NCBI GenBank assembly: GCA_004366205.1 | Contig: SIRW01000058.1 | Location: 1 to 47,583, forward strand | Origin: Actinomycetota bacterium | Lineage (GTDB): Bacteria > Actinomycetota > Acidimicrobiia > Acidimicrobiales > CADCSY01 | DNA: 47,583 nucleotides | Reading direction: 5' to 3' | Shown here: positions 22,832 to 33,300 of the stretch, piece after piece | Numbering within the stretch: position 1 is the first letter of the stretch | Layout: each line of letters begins with the position of its first letter | The notes under the pieces: model-generated | Database searches by the model: none | The model's input: only the letters and a program-made list of their open reading frames with translations | What the model was told of the DNA's origin: nothing | Program-made: the position numbers and the translations under genes

Positions 22832-23656
22832 TCAGGCCCGAGGCGGGGGGACGGCGGGACCCACGATCGCGCCCCCGTCGCAGGTGATCGTCTCGCCCAC
22901 GGTGTAGGCACCGGCCCGGGAGCACAGGAAGATCGCCAGACCGGCGATGTCCTCGGGCGTGCCGACCCGGCCGCGCGGGTTCCCGCGCCCGACGAGGTCC
23001 CAGTCGGTGCCTTCCACGTCGCCGCCCGTCCCGACGCCGGTGGAGAGCATCCACGTGGGGAAGGGGCCGGGGGCGATCGCGTTCACGATGATGTTGCGAC
23101 GCACCAGGTGGGCCGCGAGCTGCCGCGTGAGGGCGTGGACCGCGGCCTTCGACGGCCCGTACGACCACGTGTCGAACACGGGGTTGCGGATGCCGTCGAT
23201 CGAGCCGATGTTCACGACCCGGGCGGGGTCGTCGGAGGTGCCGGCCGCCTCGAGCAGGGGCAGCAGCCGCTGGGTGAGGAAGAACACGCCCTTCACGTTG
23301 GTGTCCATGACCTTGTCCCAGCCGACCTCGGGGAACTCCTCGAGTGGCGCGCCCCAGGACGCGCCGGCGTTGTTGACGAGGATGTCGAGCCGGTCGGTGT
23401 GCTCGCGCAGCGCGGCGGCGAGGCCGTCGATGCCCTCGAGGTTGGACAGGTCGGCGGGCAGCGAGACGCACGTGCCGCCGTACTCGGCGGCGAGACGCTG
23501 CGCGGTGGCGTCGCACACGTCGGCCTTGCGCGAGCTGATGAGCACGGTCGCTCCGTTGGCGAGGAACCCGGCGGCGATCATCTCGCCGATCCCCCGGGAC
23601 CCTCCCGTCACCAGCGCTGTCTTGCCGTCGATGGAGAACAGGTCGTGCAGCTTCAT
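22832..23656 (-). CDS. SDR-family oxidoreductase
   Basis: A 274-residue classical short-chain dehydrogenase/reductase. It has the TGGSRGIG nucleotide-binding motif near residue 18, DILVNNAGASWG, a catalytic Ser in VVNIGSIDGIR, the active-site Tyr and Lys in SYGPSKAAVHAL, and the VNAIAPGPFPTWM loop. The C-terminus ends with GAYTVGETITCDGGAIVG. The shape is that of a 3-ketoacyl reductase or a 3-hydroxyacyl/steroid dehydrogenase; the substrate is undetermined. ATG 23656 gives MKLHDLFSIDGKTALVTGG. It converges tightly with infA (7 bp apart) and diverges from the toxin-antitoxin pair. Confidence 0.9.
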   Translation of the reverse strand: MKLHDLFSIDGKTALVTGGSRGIGEMIAAGFLANGATVLISSRKADVCDATAQRLAAEYGGTCVSLPADLSNLEGIDGLAAALREHTDRLDILVNNAGASWGAPLEEFPEVGWDKVMDTNVKGVFFLTQRLLPLLEAAGTSDDPARVVNIGSIDGIRNPVFDTWSYGPSKAAVHALTRQLAAHLVRRNIIVNAIAPGPFPTWMLSTGVGTGGDVEGTDWDLVGRGNPRGRVGTPEDIAGLAIFLCSRAGAYTVGETITCDGGAIVGPAVPPPRA

Positions 23657-23743
23657 CGTCTCGTCCTCGGCTCGTCGTCGGCGCGCATCGTACCGGTCAG
23701 CGTCCGGGCGCCCGGCGGCGGAAGTCGTCCACCACGAAGTTGG

Positions 23744-23749
23744 TACCGT
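23744..23749 (+). promoter_or_regulatory. -10 element of the toxin-antitoxin promoter
   Basis: TACCGT lies 6 nt before ATG 23756. The overlapping direct repeat TGGTA...TGGTA, spaced 11 bp (one turn), could be the binding site for antitoxin autoregulation. Confidence 0.45.
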
Positions 23750-23755
23750 GATGGT

Positions 23756-23989
23756 ATGCGCGCAACCATCGACAAGGCAGGCCGTCTGGTCATCCCGAAG
23801 GCGCTGCGCGACCGGTTGGGGATCAGGCCCGGCGAGGTCGAGCTGACCACCGACGGGTCGGCCCTGCGCATCGAGCCGGTCTCCGCCGTCGGTGTCGAGG
23901 AGCGAGGGGGGCGGCTGGTGATCCCCGCCTCGGGCGAGCGGGTCACCTTCGCCGAGGTCCAGGCGCTGCGCGATGCCGACCAGCGCTAG
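23756..23989 (+). CDS. AbrB/MazE-type antitoxin
   Basis: A 77-residue protein with an N-terminal SpoVT/AbrB swapped-hairpin domain: MRATIDKAGRLVIPKALRDRLGIRPGEVELTTDGSALRIEP. The C-terminal tail (ERVTFAEVQALRDADQR) would wrap the toxin. It is expected to bind and neutralise the PIN toxin encoded next and to repress its own promoter. ATG 23756 is preceded by TACCGT at 6 nt (leaderless). The stop lies inside the start of the toxin gene: they overlap by 17 bp in different frames, typical of a toxin-antitoxin operon. Confidence 0.88.
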   Translation: MRATIDKAGRLVIPKALRDRLGIRPGEVELTTDGSALRIEPVSAVGVEERGGRLVIPASGERVTFAEVQALRDADQR

Positions 23990-24440
23990 ACCGCCGGACC
24001 TCCTCGTCGACACCAGCGTCGCCGTCGCCTTCACCGTCGAGGACCACGAGCTGCACGAGCCGACGATCGGCGCGCTCGACGGCATGACGCTGGGCCTGGC
24101 CGGTCACGCCGCCTTCGAGGCGTTCTCCGTGCTGACCCGGCTGCCGCCGCCTGCCCGGCGCCCACCCGAGGTGGTCGCCCGGCTCCTGGCGCAGAACTTC
24201 CCCCGGAGCCGGTTCCTGTCGAGCGACGGTGCCGCTCACCTCCTTGCCCGGCTGGCCGGTGGCGAGATCAGCGGCGGGTCGGTGTACGACGCGCTGGTGG
24301 CGGCCGCCGCGGAGGAGCACGGCATCGGGCTCGCCACCCACGACCACCGCGCCCTCGCCACGTACCGGGCCCTCGGCGTCGACGTCGTCGTGCTCCCGGG
24401 CCGCTCCCCGGACGGCAGCGCCGGGAGGTGGCCGGGCTGA
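23973..24440 (+). CDS. PIN-domain toxin (VapC-like ribonuclease)
   Basis: A 155-residue PIN protein. The acidic residues of the active site are visible: Asp in LLVDTSVAVAF, Glu in AAFEAFSVL, Asp in SGGSVYDALVAAAA and Asp in ATHDHRALATYRALGVDV. VapC toxins are Mg2+-dependent RNases that cut tRNA or rRNA, and are held inactive by the cognate antitoxin. It overlaps the antitoxin gene by 17 bp. The last 15 residues are low complexity and extend to within one base of the convergent GH3 gene. Confidence 0.88.
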   Translation: MPTSARPPDLLVDTSVAVAFTVEDHELHEPTIGALDGMTLGLAGHAAFEAFSVLTRLPPPARRPPEVVARLLAQNFPRSRFLSSDGAAHLLARLAGGEISGGSVYDALVAAAAEEHGIGLATHDHRALATYRALGVDVVVLPGRSPDGSAGRWPG

Positions 24441-26843
24441 TCAGCCGGCGGTGACCGTGGTGGCCACGATGGCCGCCTGGTCGTACTCGGCCACGTCACC
24501 GGTGAGCTCGACGGTGACCGAGGCGGCCGCCGCCGCCGACGAGCCGCCCGCCCAGAACCGGAAGGCGCCGGGCTCGGTGACGAACCGCATCGCCTCGTTG
24601 TAGAACGCCAGCCGGCTGGGGTGGACCACGAAGGTGACCGTCGCCGTCTGGCCGGGGTCGAGGTGCACACGGGTGAACCCGCTGAGCTGGCGGAAGTGGC
24701 GGGCGACGCTGGCCACCTCGTCGCGCACGTAGAGCTGCACCACCTCGTGGCCGGCGCGGTCGCCGGTGTTGGTCACCTCCACGGCGAGGGTGACCGGCTC
24801 GGCGGTCGTGCCCGCGCGGGCCCGCAGCGGCCCGTAGGCGAACGTCGTGTACGAGAGCCCATGGCCGAACGGGTACTGCGGGCTCGCCGGGGCGTCGGTG
24901 TAGTCGCCGTGGAACATCGACCGGCCCCCGCCGGCGCGGTGGTTGTAGGCGAAAGGCACGTGACCGGCCGAGCGGGGCAGCGAGACCGGCAGGCGACCGC
25001 TGGGGTTCACGGCGCCGAAGAGCACGTCGGCGAGGGCGGCGCCGCCCTCCTCACCCGGCAGCCAGGCGTAGAGCACGGCGGGGGCGCGGTCGACCCCGCC
25101 GAGGGCGTGGACCCGGCCGCTGACCACGACCACCACCGTCGGCGTCCCCGTGGCCAGCACCTGCTCCACCAGCCGGGGCTGCAGGCCCGTGAGGCCGAGG
25201 TCGGTGGCGTCACGACCCTCGCCCACCGTGCACTCGGGGCGCAGGCCGGATCGGCCGCCGACCACCACCACGGCGACGTCGGCGGACCGGGCGGCGTCGA
25301 CGGCCGCGGCGATGCCGGCGCCGTCGTCACCGGTCACGGCGCACCCCGGCTGGTGGGCCACCGCCACGCCCGGCGCCGCCGCCCGGATGCCGGCGAGCGG
25401 CGTCACGTGCGGGGTGAAGTGGGGGCCGGGCTCGAACGCGCCGCCGGCCTCCGGGAGGTACCGGGTCCCGTCACCGGCCGGTGTGGCCGCGGCGTCGCCG
25501 GTGATGACGCCGGCACCCCCGCCGAGGTAGGCCAGCTCGAGGTGGGCGGGGTAGTGGTAGTCGCCCTGCAGCAGCCGCGGGTCGTCGGCGGCGGGGCCCA
25601 GCACCGCGATGCGGCGCAGCCTCGCGGCGTCGAGCGGCAGCAGGCCGCCCTCGTTCCGGAGCAGCACGATCGACGCCGCTGCGGCCCGCCGGGCGAGCGC
25701 CCGCTGCTGCGGGGTGTCGAACACCTCACATGCCCGGCCGGCGTCGACGTAGGGCTGCTCGAACAGGCCGAGCGCGAACTTCGAGCGCAGGACCCGGGCC
25801 ACGGCCCGGTCGAGCACCTCGACGGTGACGTCGCCGCGATCGAGGGCCGCCCGGAGGGGCTCGCCGTAGCAGTCCACCTGAGGCAGCTCGAGGTCGAGAC
25901 CGGCGCCCAGCGCCCGCACCGCCGCCTCGGCGCGGTCGGCAGCCACGCGGTGGTGGGTGACGAGCAGGGCCACCGAGAAGTAGTCGGCGACGACCACCCC
26001 GTCGAAGCCCAGCTCGTCGCGCAGCAGGCCGGTGAGCACGGCGGCGCTGCCGGCGCAAGGGACGCCGTCGAGGGAGGAGTACGAGTTCATCACGGCCGCC
26101 ATGCCGGCGTCGCGGATGGCGGCGGCGAAGGGCTCGGCGAACACCTCGCGCAGCTCCCGGGGCCCGAGCTGCACGGGTCCGTGGTTGAGCCCGGCGTCGG
26201 GCAGGCCGTAGGCGCAGAAGTGCTTGCCCGTGGCGATCACGCCGGCGCGCAGGTCGCCGGTCTGCAGGCCCCGCACGTAGGCGGTGCCCATCCGCCCCGC
26301 CAGGTAGGGGTCCTCGCCGTACGTCTCCTCCACCCGGCCCCACCGGGGGTCTCGGGCGATGTCGAGCACCGGCGACAGGGCGTGGCGGGCTCCGACGGCG
26401 AGCAGCTGCTCGCGGACCACGGCCGCCACCTCGCCCATGAGCGCCTCGTCCCAGGTCGCCGCCAGCCCGATGGCCTGGGGGAAGGTGGTGGCGTCGCGGG
26501 CGCAGTAGCCGGCGACAGCCTCCTCGTGCACCACGACCGGGATGCCGAGGCGGGTCCGCTCGAGGGTCACCCGCTGGATCTCGTTCATGAGCCGGGCGCT
26601 GGCCTCGGGTCGCAGGCCGGTGGATGCGCCGATGCGGGTGACGTGGCCGATGCCGTGGGGGATGGTGCGGGCGACGTGGCCGGCGTCGACGGTGTCGCCC
26701 TGCACCAGGGCGGTGATCCAGACACCGCCGATCTGGGCGAGCTTCTCGTCGAGGGTCATCCGGCCGAGCAGGTCGGCGACCCGTTCGTCGAGGGGGCGCC
26801 GGGCGTCGCGGTACGGGGCGTCGGCGGGCGGGTCGGCGGGCAC
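24441..26843 (-). CDS. Family 3 glycoside hydrolase (beta-glucosidase/beta-xylosidase type)
   Basis: An 800-residue enzyme. The (beta/alpha)8 domain contains PVLDIARDPRWGRVEETYGEDPYLAGRM, ATGKHFCAYG and the nucleophile Asp287 in GFDGVVVADYFS. The alpha/beta sandwich domain has VLLRNEGGLLPLD and VVVVGGRSGLRPE. A fibronectin III-like domain at the C-terminus (FPFGHGLSYTTFAYG-type segment to TVTFVVHPSRLAFYNEAM) completes the usual layout. No signal peptide is seen, so it acts on imported oligosaccharides or glycosides in the cytoplasm. GTG 26843 has TAGGTT 7 nt upstream, indicating its own promoter separate from the helicase gene 24 bp upstream. Confidence 0.93.
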   Translation of the reverse strand: MPADPPADAPYRDARRPLDERVADLLGRMTLDEKLAQIGGVWITALVQGDTVDAGHVARTIPHGIGHVTRIGASTGLRPEASARLMNEIQRVTLERTRLGIPVVVHEEAVAGYCARDATTFPQAIGLAATWDEALMGEVAAVVREQLLAVGARHALSPVLDIARDPRWGRVEETYGEDPYLAGRMGTAYVRGLQTGDLRAGVIATGKHFCAYGLPDAGLNHGPVQLGPRELREVFAEPFAAAIRDAGMAAVMNSYSSLDGVPCAGSAAVLTGLLRDELGFDGVVVADYFSVALLVTHHRVAADRAEAAVRALGAGLDLELPQVDCYGEPLRAALDRGDVTVEVLDRAVARVLRSKFALGLFEQPYVDAGRACEVFDTPQQRALARRAAAASIVLLRNEGGLLPLDAARLRRIAVLGPAADDPRLLQGDYHYPAHLELAYLGGGAGVITGDAAATPAGDGTRYLPEAGGAFEPGPHFTPHVTPLAGIRAAAPGVAVAHQPGCAVTGDDGAGIAAAVDAARSADVAVVVVGGRSGLRPECTVGEGRDATDLGLTGLQPRLVEQVLATGTPTVVVVVSGRVHALGGVDRAPAVLYAWLPGEEGGAALADVLFGAVNPSGRLPVSLPRSAGHVPFAYNHRAGGGRSMFHGDYTDAPASPQYPFGHGLSYTTFAYGPLRARAGTTAEPVTLAVEVTNTGDRAGHEVVQLYVRDEVASVARHFRQLSGFTRVHLDPGQTATVTFVVHPSRLAFYNEAMRFVTEPGAFRFWAGGSSAAAAASVTVELTGDVAEYDQAAIVATTVTAG

Positions 26844-26850
26844 GGCGTCG

Positions 26851-26856
26851 AACCTA
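26851..26856 (-). promoter_or_regulatory. -10 element of a leaderless promoter for the GH3 gene
   Basis: TAGGTT on the minus strand, 7 nt before GTG 26843. Confidence 0.45.
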
Positions 26857-26867
26857 CGCCGTGCCGG

Positions 26868-29800
26868 TCAGGCGGTGACGACCTCCTCGCCGGCCAGCAC
26901 CAGCCGGCGCACCTCGGCGACGGCGGTGTCGAGCTCGCCGGCCTCGAGGTGGCGCTCCACCGCCCCGTCGGGGGTGAGGAACAGGAACGTGACCCGCGCC
27001 ACCCGCTCGCCGGTGACCTCGCGGACCGCGAGGGCGTAGGCCGCCCCCTGGTTCCGGTAGGCCGCGAGTCGCCGGTCGAGCTCGGCGGGGTCGGCGGTGG
27101 CGGCCGTCTTGTGGTCCACGAGCACGAGGCCGTCGCCGGTGCGGTACAGCAGGTCGACGTAGCCCTCGAGCAGGCGGTCGCCGAGGGGGGTGCACACGTA
27201 GGTCTCCCGCCAGTGCGGGGCGGTGGCGGCGGCCCGCACCGCGGGTGACGAGAGGGCGGCGGCGGCGAGCCGGCGGACGTCGCCGGCGCGCTCGGGGATG
27301 GCCTCGGCCTCGCACTGGGCGGCCACGGCGGCGTCGAGGTCGGCGCCGCCGGCCAGGTCCACGGTCTGCAGCACACCGTGGACGGCCCGGCCCACGGCCG
27401 TGCCGTACCGGCCCTTCAGCCACGGCGGCAGGTCCAGGTCGCGTGGCCGCTTCTGCAGACCGGGGTCGGCCTCGCGGTGCGGCTCTGGTTCGACGTCGGG
27501 CGCGCCCTCGTCGGTGAGGGCGGTGGCCGCGACCGTCGTCGGGCGCCCGGCCCGGGCGAGGGCCTCGTCGCGCTCGGCCCGCCACTGGTCGCGGGGCGGC
27601 GGCGGTGGCGGCCGGTCCGCGGTGAGCGGCTCGGCCGGTTCCATCCCTGTCGCCGGCACGGCGTCGGGGACGCCGGCCAGCCCCGCCTCGCCCATGCCGG
27701 CGACGAGCAGCTCGGCGTTCGTCCGGTTGCGGGGGGCGGGCTCGGTGGCCCGCTCGCAGCGGTGCAGCGACACGACGAGGTGGTCGCGTGCCCGCGTGCA
27801 GGCCACGTACAGCAGGCGGATGCGCTCGTCGTAGCCCATCTGCTCGTCGACCGGGGCGTGCTCGGTGTACGCCTGGGTGCGGACCCGGCTGCCGAAGCCG
27901 TACCCCACCCCACCCCCCGGCGGGAACACGACCTCAGCCGCCGCCCGCCGCCCGCCGCCCGCGGTGGACAGGCCCGAGAGGATCGTCACGGGGAACTCGA
28001 GGCCCTTGGCGGCGTGGATCGTCAGGATGCGCACGGCGTCGTGGTCGGTCTCGGGCAGCACCGCCTCGGCCACCCGGGCACCCTCGGCGGTCTGCTGTGC
28101 CACCCAGTGCAGGTAGTCGCGCAGCCCGCCGTGCGTCGCGTCGCACCAGGCCCGCGCCTGGTCGACGACGAACCGCAGCCGGCGCCAGACGTCCCGGGGC
28201 CGGCCCTCGGCGAAGCCCAGCTCGAGCGCCCGCCGGTCGCGCACGACCCGCTCGAGCAGCTGGGCGGGGCTGCGCCAGCGCCGTTCAGCGTGCAGCTCCG
28301 CCAGGTACGCCAGACCGGCCCGGACGGGGTCGTCTGGGGGCACGGAGTCGGGTTGGTCGCCGAGGTACCCCCAGCGGCCCCGGCGCTCGACCTTGAACCG
28401 GAACAGGTCGTCGTCGCCGCAGGCCAGCAGGGGCGTGCGGAGGGCGGAGACCACGTGCAGGTGGTTGGTCGGGTCGTCGACGGCCCGCAGCACCATGAGC
28501 ACGTCGCGCACGGCACGGCTCGCGTACACGAGCGAGCTGGACTCGGTGCGGTAGGCGATCCCGGCGTCGTCGAGGGCGTCCTCGAGGAACGGGAGCGAGG
28601 TGCGGGCGGGGATCAGCACGGCGATGTCGCCCAGGGTCACGTCCCGCCAGCGATCGGCACCGTCGTCGCCGCGGTCGCCGACCTGCCAGCGCTCGGTGAC
28701 GGCGCGCCGGATGACGGCGGCCACGTCGGCGGCCTCGCGGGCGCGCAGCTCGTCGGCCCGCGTGCCCCCGCCGTGGGGCTTCCGGCCCATGACAGCCACG
28801 CCGGGACCGGCCGGCGGCGCCGGGCGGACGGCGTCGAGGGCGACGTACGCCGGCTGGGAGGCCACCGGCAGCTCGAGCTCGACGGGCTCGCCCATGAGGG
28901 TGGCGAAGACGTGGTTGACCCAGCCGATCACCGGCCCGCCGGTGCGGAAGTTGGCGGTGAGCTCGACGAGGCCGTCGCCCCCGAAGCGGTCCTGCGCCGC
29001 GAGGAACGTGCCGATGTCGGCGCGCCGGAACCGGTAGATCGACTGCTTCGGGTCGCCCACCACGAAGAGGTGCCCGGCGGCGACGGGGACCTCGTCCCAC
29101 GGGTCGGTCCCGGCCGCCGGGGCCTCGGGGTCGGCGGCGGCGATCCGGACGGCGAGCTCGATCTGGATCGGGTCGGTGTCCTGGAACTCGTCGAGCAGCA
29201 GGCGCCGGTAGCGCTCGTGGAGCCGGGCGCGCACGCCGGGACCGTGGTCGGGGTCCCGCAGCAGCTCCCGCCCCAGCACCAGCAGGTCGTGGAACTCGAG
29301 GCGGCCGGCGGCCTGCCGCTCGGCCGCCGCCGCCAGCGTGAAGCGCCGCAGCGCGGCGCCGATCCGCTCGGCACAGGCCCGGGTCACCCGGTCACGGGCC
29401 GCGGCCAGCGCCTCTTCGGCGGCACCGACCGCGGCGCGGGCGGCGTCGCGGACGGACTCGTCCCAGTTCGCCTTGGCTCCGGTGCCTCCGACGGCGAAGC
29501 TCGGGCGTCCCTCGGCCCGGGGGTCGATGGCGGCGAGCAGGGCGAGCTCGTCGTCGAGGCCCCGGAGGCGCTCGGCGTAGGCGGCCAGCTCGTCGAGGCG
29601 GAGGCACAGCTTGTCGGCGGCGGAGCGGCAGGCCGCGCGGTGCGCGGTGGCGGCGTCGAGGGCGGCGAGGGCCGGTTGCACGAGGGTGTGCACGTCCGGA
29701 GGTTCCGGGGCGGTGTCGGGCACGCGGTCGGCGACGAGGTCCCAGCTGCGGTCGAACGCCAGGGCCAGCTGCCGGAGGGCGTCGGGTTGCACGCCCGTGG

Positions 29801-30311
29801 CGAAGAACAACAGGAGCGTCCGCTCGAGCGATCCGTCCGCGAGCAGGCGGTCGCGGAAGGTCGCCCAGCGGCGCTCGAACTCGATGCCCGAGCTGACCTC
29901 GTCGAGCACCTCGATGCGGGGCGGTAGGCCCGCCTCGATCGGGTGCTCGGTGAGCAGGCGCTGGGCGAAGGCGTGCAGTGTGCCGATGGCGGCCCGGTCG
30001 AGCTCGTCGAGCGCGGCGCGGGCCCGCTCGGCCACCGCCGGGTCCTCGCCCCCGGCCTCACCCGCGGCGCAGCGCTCGAGCGCGCTCCGCAGCCGGTCCC
30101 GCAGCTCGGTCGCCGCCTTCTCGGTGAAGGTGATGGCCGCGATCGAGCCCAACGGGACCCCGCCGGCGGTGACGAGGGCGAGCACCCGGTTGACCAGCGC
30201 GGTGGTCTTGCCCGAGCCCGCCCCCGCCTCGACGAACAGGGTGGTCTCGAGGTCCTCGACGATGCGCCGGCGCGCCGGCGCATCGGGCGGGTCGCGGCGG
30301 CCGTCAGCCAC
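26868..30311 (-). CDS. AddA/RecB-like UvrD helicase with C-terminal nuclease
   Basis: A 1147-residue protein for double-strand-break processing. It has Walker A in EAGAGSGKTT (residues 28-37), ITFTEKAATELRDRL (motif Ia), LLLDEFQDTDPIQ (Walker B, motif II), GDPKQSIYRFRRADI (motif III), ILTIHAAKGLEFPVTIL (motif V region) and RLLYVACTRARDHLVV (motif VI). The C-terminus is a RecB-type PD-(D/E)XK nuclease with Asp1053, Asp1066 and Lys1068 (LVDHKTA). Its start (GTG 30311) overlaps the AddB-like gene by 8 bp, so the two subunits are coupled. This is the active motor; the partner lacks ATP-binding motifs. Confidence 0.93.
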   Translation of the reverse strand: MADGRRDPPDAPARRRIVEDLETTLFVEAGAGSGKTTALVNRVLALVTAGGVPLGSIAAITFTEKAATELRDRLRSALERCAAGEAGGEDPAVAERARAALDELDRAAIGTLHAFAQRLLTEHPIEAGLPPRIEVLDEVSSGIEFERRWATFRDRLLADGSLERTLLLFFATGVQPDALRQLALAFDRSWDLVADRVPDTAPEPPDVHTLVQPALAALDAATAHRAACRSAADKLCLRLDELAAYAERLRGLDDELALLAAIDPRAEGRPSFAVGGTGAKANWDESVRDAARAAVGAAEEALAAARDRVTRACAERIGAALRRFTLAAAAERQAAGRLEFHDLLVLGRELLRDPDHGPGVRARLHERYRRLLLDEFQDTDPIQIELAVRIAAADPEAPAAGTDPWDEVPVAAGHLFVVGDPKQSIYRFRRADIGTFLAAQDRFGGDGLVELTANFRTGGPVIGWVNHVFATLMGEPVELELPVASQPAYVALDAVRPAPPAGPGVAVMGRKPHGGGTRADELRAREAADVAAVIRRAVTERWQVGDRGDDGADRWRDVTLGDIAVLIPARTSLPFLEDALDDAGIAYRTESSSLVYASRAVRDVLMVLRAVDDPTNHLHVVSALRTPLLACGDDDLFRFKVERRGRWGYLGDQPDSVPPDDPVRAGLAYLAELHAERRWRSPAQLLERVVRDRRALELGFAEGRPRDVWRRLRFVVDQARAWCDATHGGLRDYLHWVAQQTAEGARVAEAVLPETDHDAVRILTIHAAKGLEFPVTILSGLSTAGGGRRAAAEVVFPPGGGVGYGFGSRVRTQAYTEHAPVDEQMGYDERIRLLYVACTRARDHLVVSLHRCERATEPAPRNRTNAELLVAGMGEAGLAGVPDAVPATGMEPAEPLTADRPPPPPPRDQWRAERDEALARAGRPTTVAATALTDEGAPDVEPEPHREADPGLQKRPRDLDLPPWLKGRYGTAVGRAVHGVLQTVDLAGGADLDAAVAAQCEAEAIPERAGDVRRLAAAALSSPAVRAAATAPHWRETYVCTPLGDRLLEGYVDLLYRTGDGLVLVDHKTAATADPAELDRRLAAYRNQGAAYALAVREVTGERVARVTFLFLTPDGAVERHLEAGELDTAVAEVRRLVLAGEEVVTA

Positions 30312-33300
30312 CGTCGGTGTCCTCCTCGGGCGGCTCCACCAGGTCGGCGTACAGGGCCAGCGCCGGGTCGTGGCGCTTGCGGTCCCAGGCCCGGCGGAGG
30401 TCGGCGACGCCGAGGCCGTCGGGCTCGCACGAGTGGCACTCAGGCCTGGGGCTGGTGCTGTTCGCCGCCGGATGCTGCGGGAACACGCCGGCCTCGATGC
30501 CGCGCACGATGGTCTGCAGGGTCGCCCCGACGCGCTCGAGCACGCCGGGCGTCACCTCGTACTCGACCCGCTTGAACTGGCCCTTGGCGGTCACGAACCA
30601 GTAGCCCGCGACGGCCCGGGCGTCGGGCTCGCCGGCGAAGGCCCGGGCGGCCTCTCCGTAGACGGGCAGCTGCAGGAAGCGCCCGGCCCGGTCGGGGTCG
30701 TCGGGCCCGAGGCCGGCGTGGTCCCGGGCGCTGCCGGTCTTGTAGTCGACCACGTACAGGGTGCCGTCGGCGGCCCGGTCGATGCGGTCGACCTTGCCCC
30801 GGAACCGCACCGCCCGGCCATCGGGCAGGCGGAGCGCGACGGGGCCCAGGGCGGCGCCGGGCAGCCCGAAGGCCAGCTCGGCGGCGAGCGGCCGGGCGCC
30901 GTGACCGGCGAGGCGGCGGGCGTCCTCGTCGAAGAAGCGGGCCAGGTCGTCGAGGATCGAACGGCGGTCGCGGTGCCAGAAGATGGGCCGGCCCGTGAGG
31001 CCCCGTTCCTCGTAGCGGTCGCACGCGGCGGCAGCCACCTCGAGCAGCAGGTCCAGGTCGTCGTCGGTCCAGGCGCCGGCTTCATCACCGGCACGCGCCA
31101 GGGCCTGCACCACGAAGTCCTCGAGGCACTCGTGCACGAGGCTTCCTCGGTCCAGGGCGTTGATCTGGAGCTGCTCCTCGGGGCTCTCGACCTGCTCGAC
31201 CCCCAGCACGTCCTGGAGCAGGTAGTCGAAGGGGCACACCGCCCAGCGCTGCAGCCGGGTGGGTGAGGTGACACCGTCGACCGGCGAGGGCACGGGCAGG
31301 CCCGCCAGGTTGCCGTCGAAGCGCGTGAAGGCAGCGGATCGTCGGGCTGCCACCACGGCGGCGCCGGCTGCGACGAGGGGGTCGCCGGCGGCGGCGCGAT
31401 CAGCCCCGGACGCCAGCATCGTCCGGAGCCGGTGCTCCTGCCCGGTCGCGGGGAAGTCGAGGTGGCGGAGCCCGGCGTCGAACGACGCCACGTGGCCCAG
31501 CCACGGCGCCGTCGAGCCCAGCAGGTCCTCGGACCAGAGGCGCCGACCTGCCAGGTGCGACGCCACCTCGAGCACCCAGCGCGACGGGACCCGCTCGCTG
31601 CTGCGGCGCAGGTCGCCGCGGGGCACGGTGAGCACCTGACGGGCGGCGCCGGCGAGCACGGCGAGCAGCTCGCGGTGCTGCGTGTCGGTACGGTCCTGGC
31701 GCAGCACGAGCTGGCCGCCGGCTGCCCGCCGCTCGTGGTCGGGCAGCAGCGCGTCGTCGCGGAAGGGGGCGGGGAACGTCCCCTCGGCGAGGCCGACCAC
31801 GACGACGAGGTCCAGGTCGAGCCCCACGCCCATGCCGACCGAGCCGACGAGCACGCCCTCGCCCAGCCGGCCGGTGCGCCCCAGGTCGCTCTCGAGCTCG
31901 AGCTCGAGGGTGCGGGTGAACACGTCGAGGCCCACCGGCCCTTCGACCGGGCCGAGGGCCGCCAGCCGGGCCAGTGCAGCCTCGACCCGTTCGGCGGCCA
32001 GCACCTCGGCGCGGGGCCAGCCCTCCCGGTCGCCGGCGCCTCCGAGCAGCCGGGCCAGCACGGTGCCCGCCCAGCGGGCGTGCTCCGGCCACGGACGGGG
32101 GGCGGCGGCCGCCGCGTCGAGCTCGTCGATCAGCTCGAGCACGAAGGCGCGCAGCGCCAGCGCCCGATCGGCATCGGTCCGATCGCGCTCGACCCGCCAC
32201 GCGGGGACCTCGGGGTCGTCGCTGTCACGCGCCGCTCGCTCGCCGAGCTCGGCGGCCAGGCGGGCCAGCAGGCGGTCCCAGTGGTCGCGCCCTGCGACGA
32301 CCGTCGCGTCCCGCGAGAGCCGCTCCCACGCCGAGAGCGGAGCCCAGCGGCCGCGGTGCAGGACGGGCGCGGCGTGGAGCCAGGCGAACACGTCCTGGCG
32401 CCGGAACCCACCCTCGGGGAGCGCCAGGAGGCCGAGGAGGGCACGTCCCGCGACCGATCCCGCCACCGGCGTCACGGCCGCGCCGTTGGCGGGGATCCCG
32501 GCGGCGTCGAGGTGGTCGTGGAGGAGGCGGGCGTAGGGCTCGGGGCTGGCGTGCAGGAGGGCCATGCGGTCGAGGGGGGTGCCGTCGCGCGCGGCCGCGA
32601 CGATCGTGCGGACAGCGGCCCTGGCCTCCTCGTCGGCGTCGGAGGTGGTGAGGATGCGCGTCCGGCCGGTGCCGGCGACGGCGCTGAGATCGGCCGGGGC
32701 CGGCGGCGCGGGCGCGTCCGGGTGGAGCAGCCCGACGGCGGCGGCGACCTCGGCGTCGGCCCGGGGATCCCCGGTCGCGCCGGCGAGCACCACCACCTCG
32801 GTGCGGGCAGCCACGGCGCGCAGCAGCGACCCGGCGTGGCGGGTGAGCCGCTGGGGCAGGTGGACGATCACGGCGCCCACCTCGTCGAGCACACCCGGGT
32901 CGGCGGTGACCGCCTCGACGGCGGCCACCATGAGGTCCTCCTCGTCGTACCAGTCCCCCTCGAGGCGCCGGCGGGCCTCGCGCACGAGGCGCACGACCTC
33001 GCCGGCGCGCCGGCCCGCGCGCCGGAGGCGGCCGGTGGTCTCGTCGTCGAGGTCGCGCAGCTCGCGGTAGGCCCCGATCAGGGCGGACTCGGTGGCGGGG
33101 TGCCGGGCGACGTTCCCGAACACGCCAGGGTCGTCCGCCAGGGCCCGGCGCAGGGCGGCGGCCAGCACCGGGGTCGAGACCGGCCGGCGCCCCGCTCCCG
33201 CCAGGCGGGCGGAGCCGAGCAGCTCGGCGAGCCGGTACGCCGTGAGGAAGGTCACCGCCGCCAGCCCGGCTCCGTGGCCGCCGACCGGCCCCAGCGCGCC

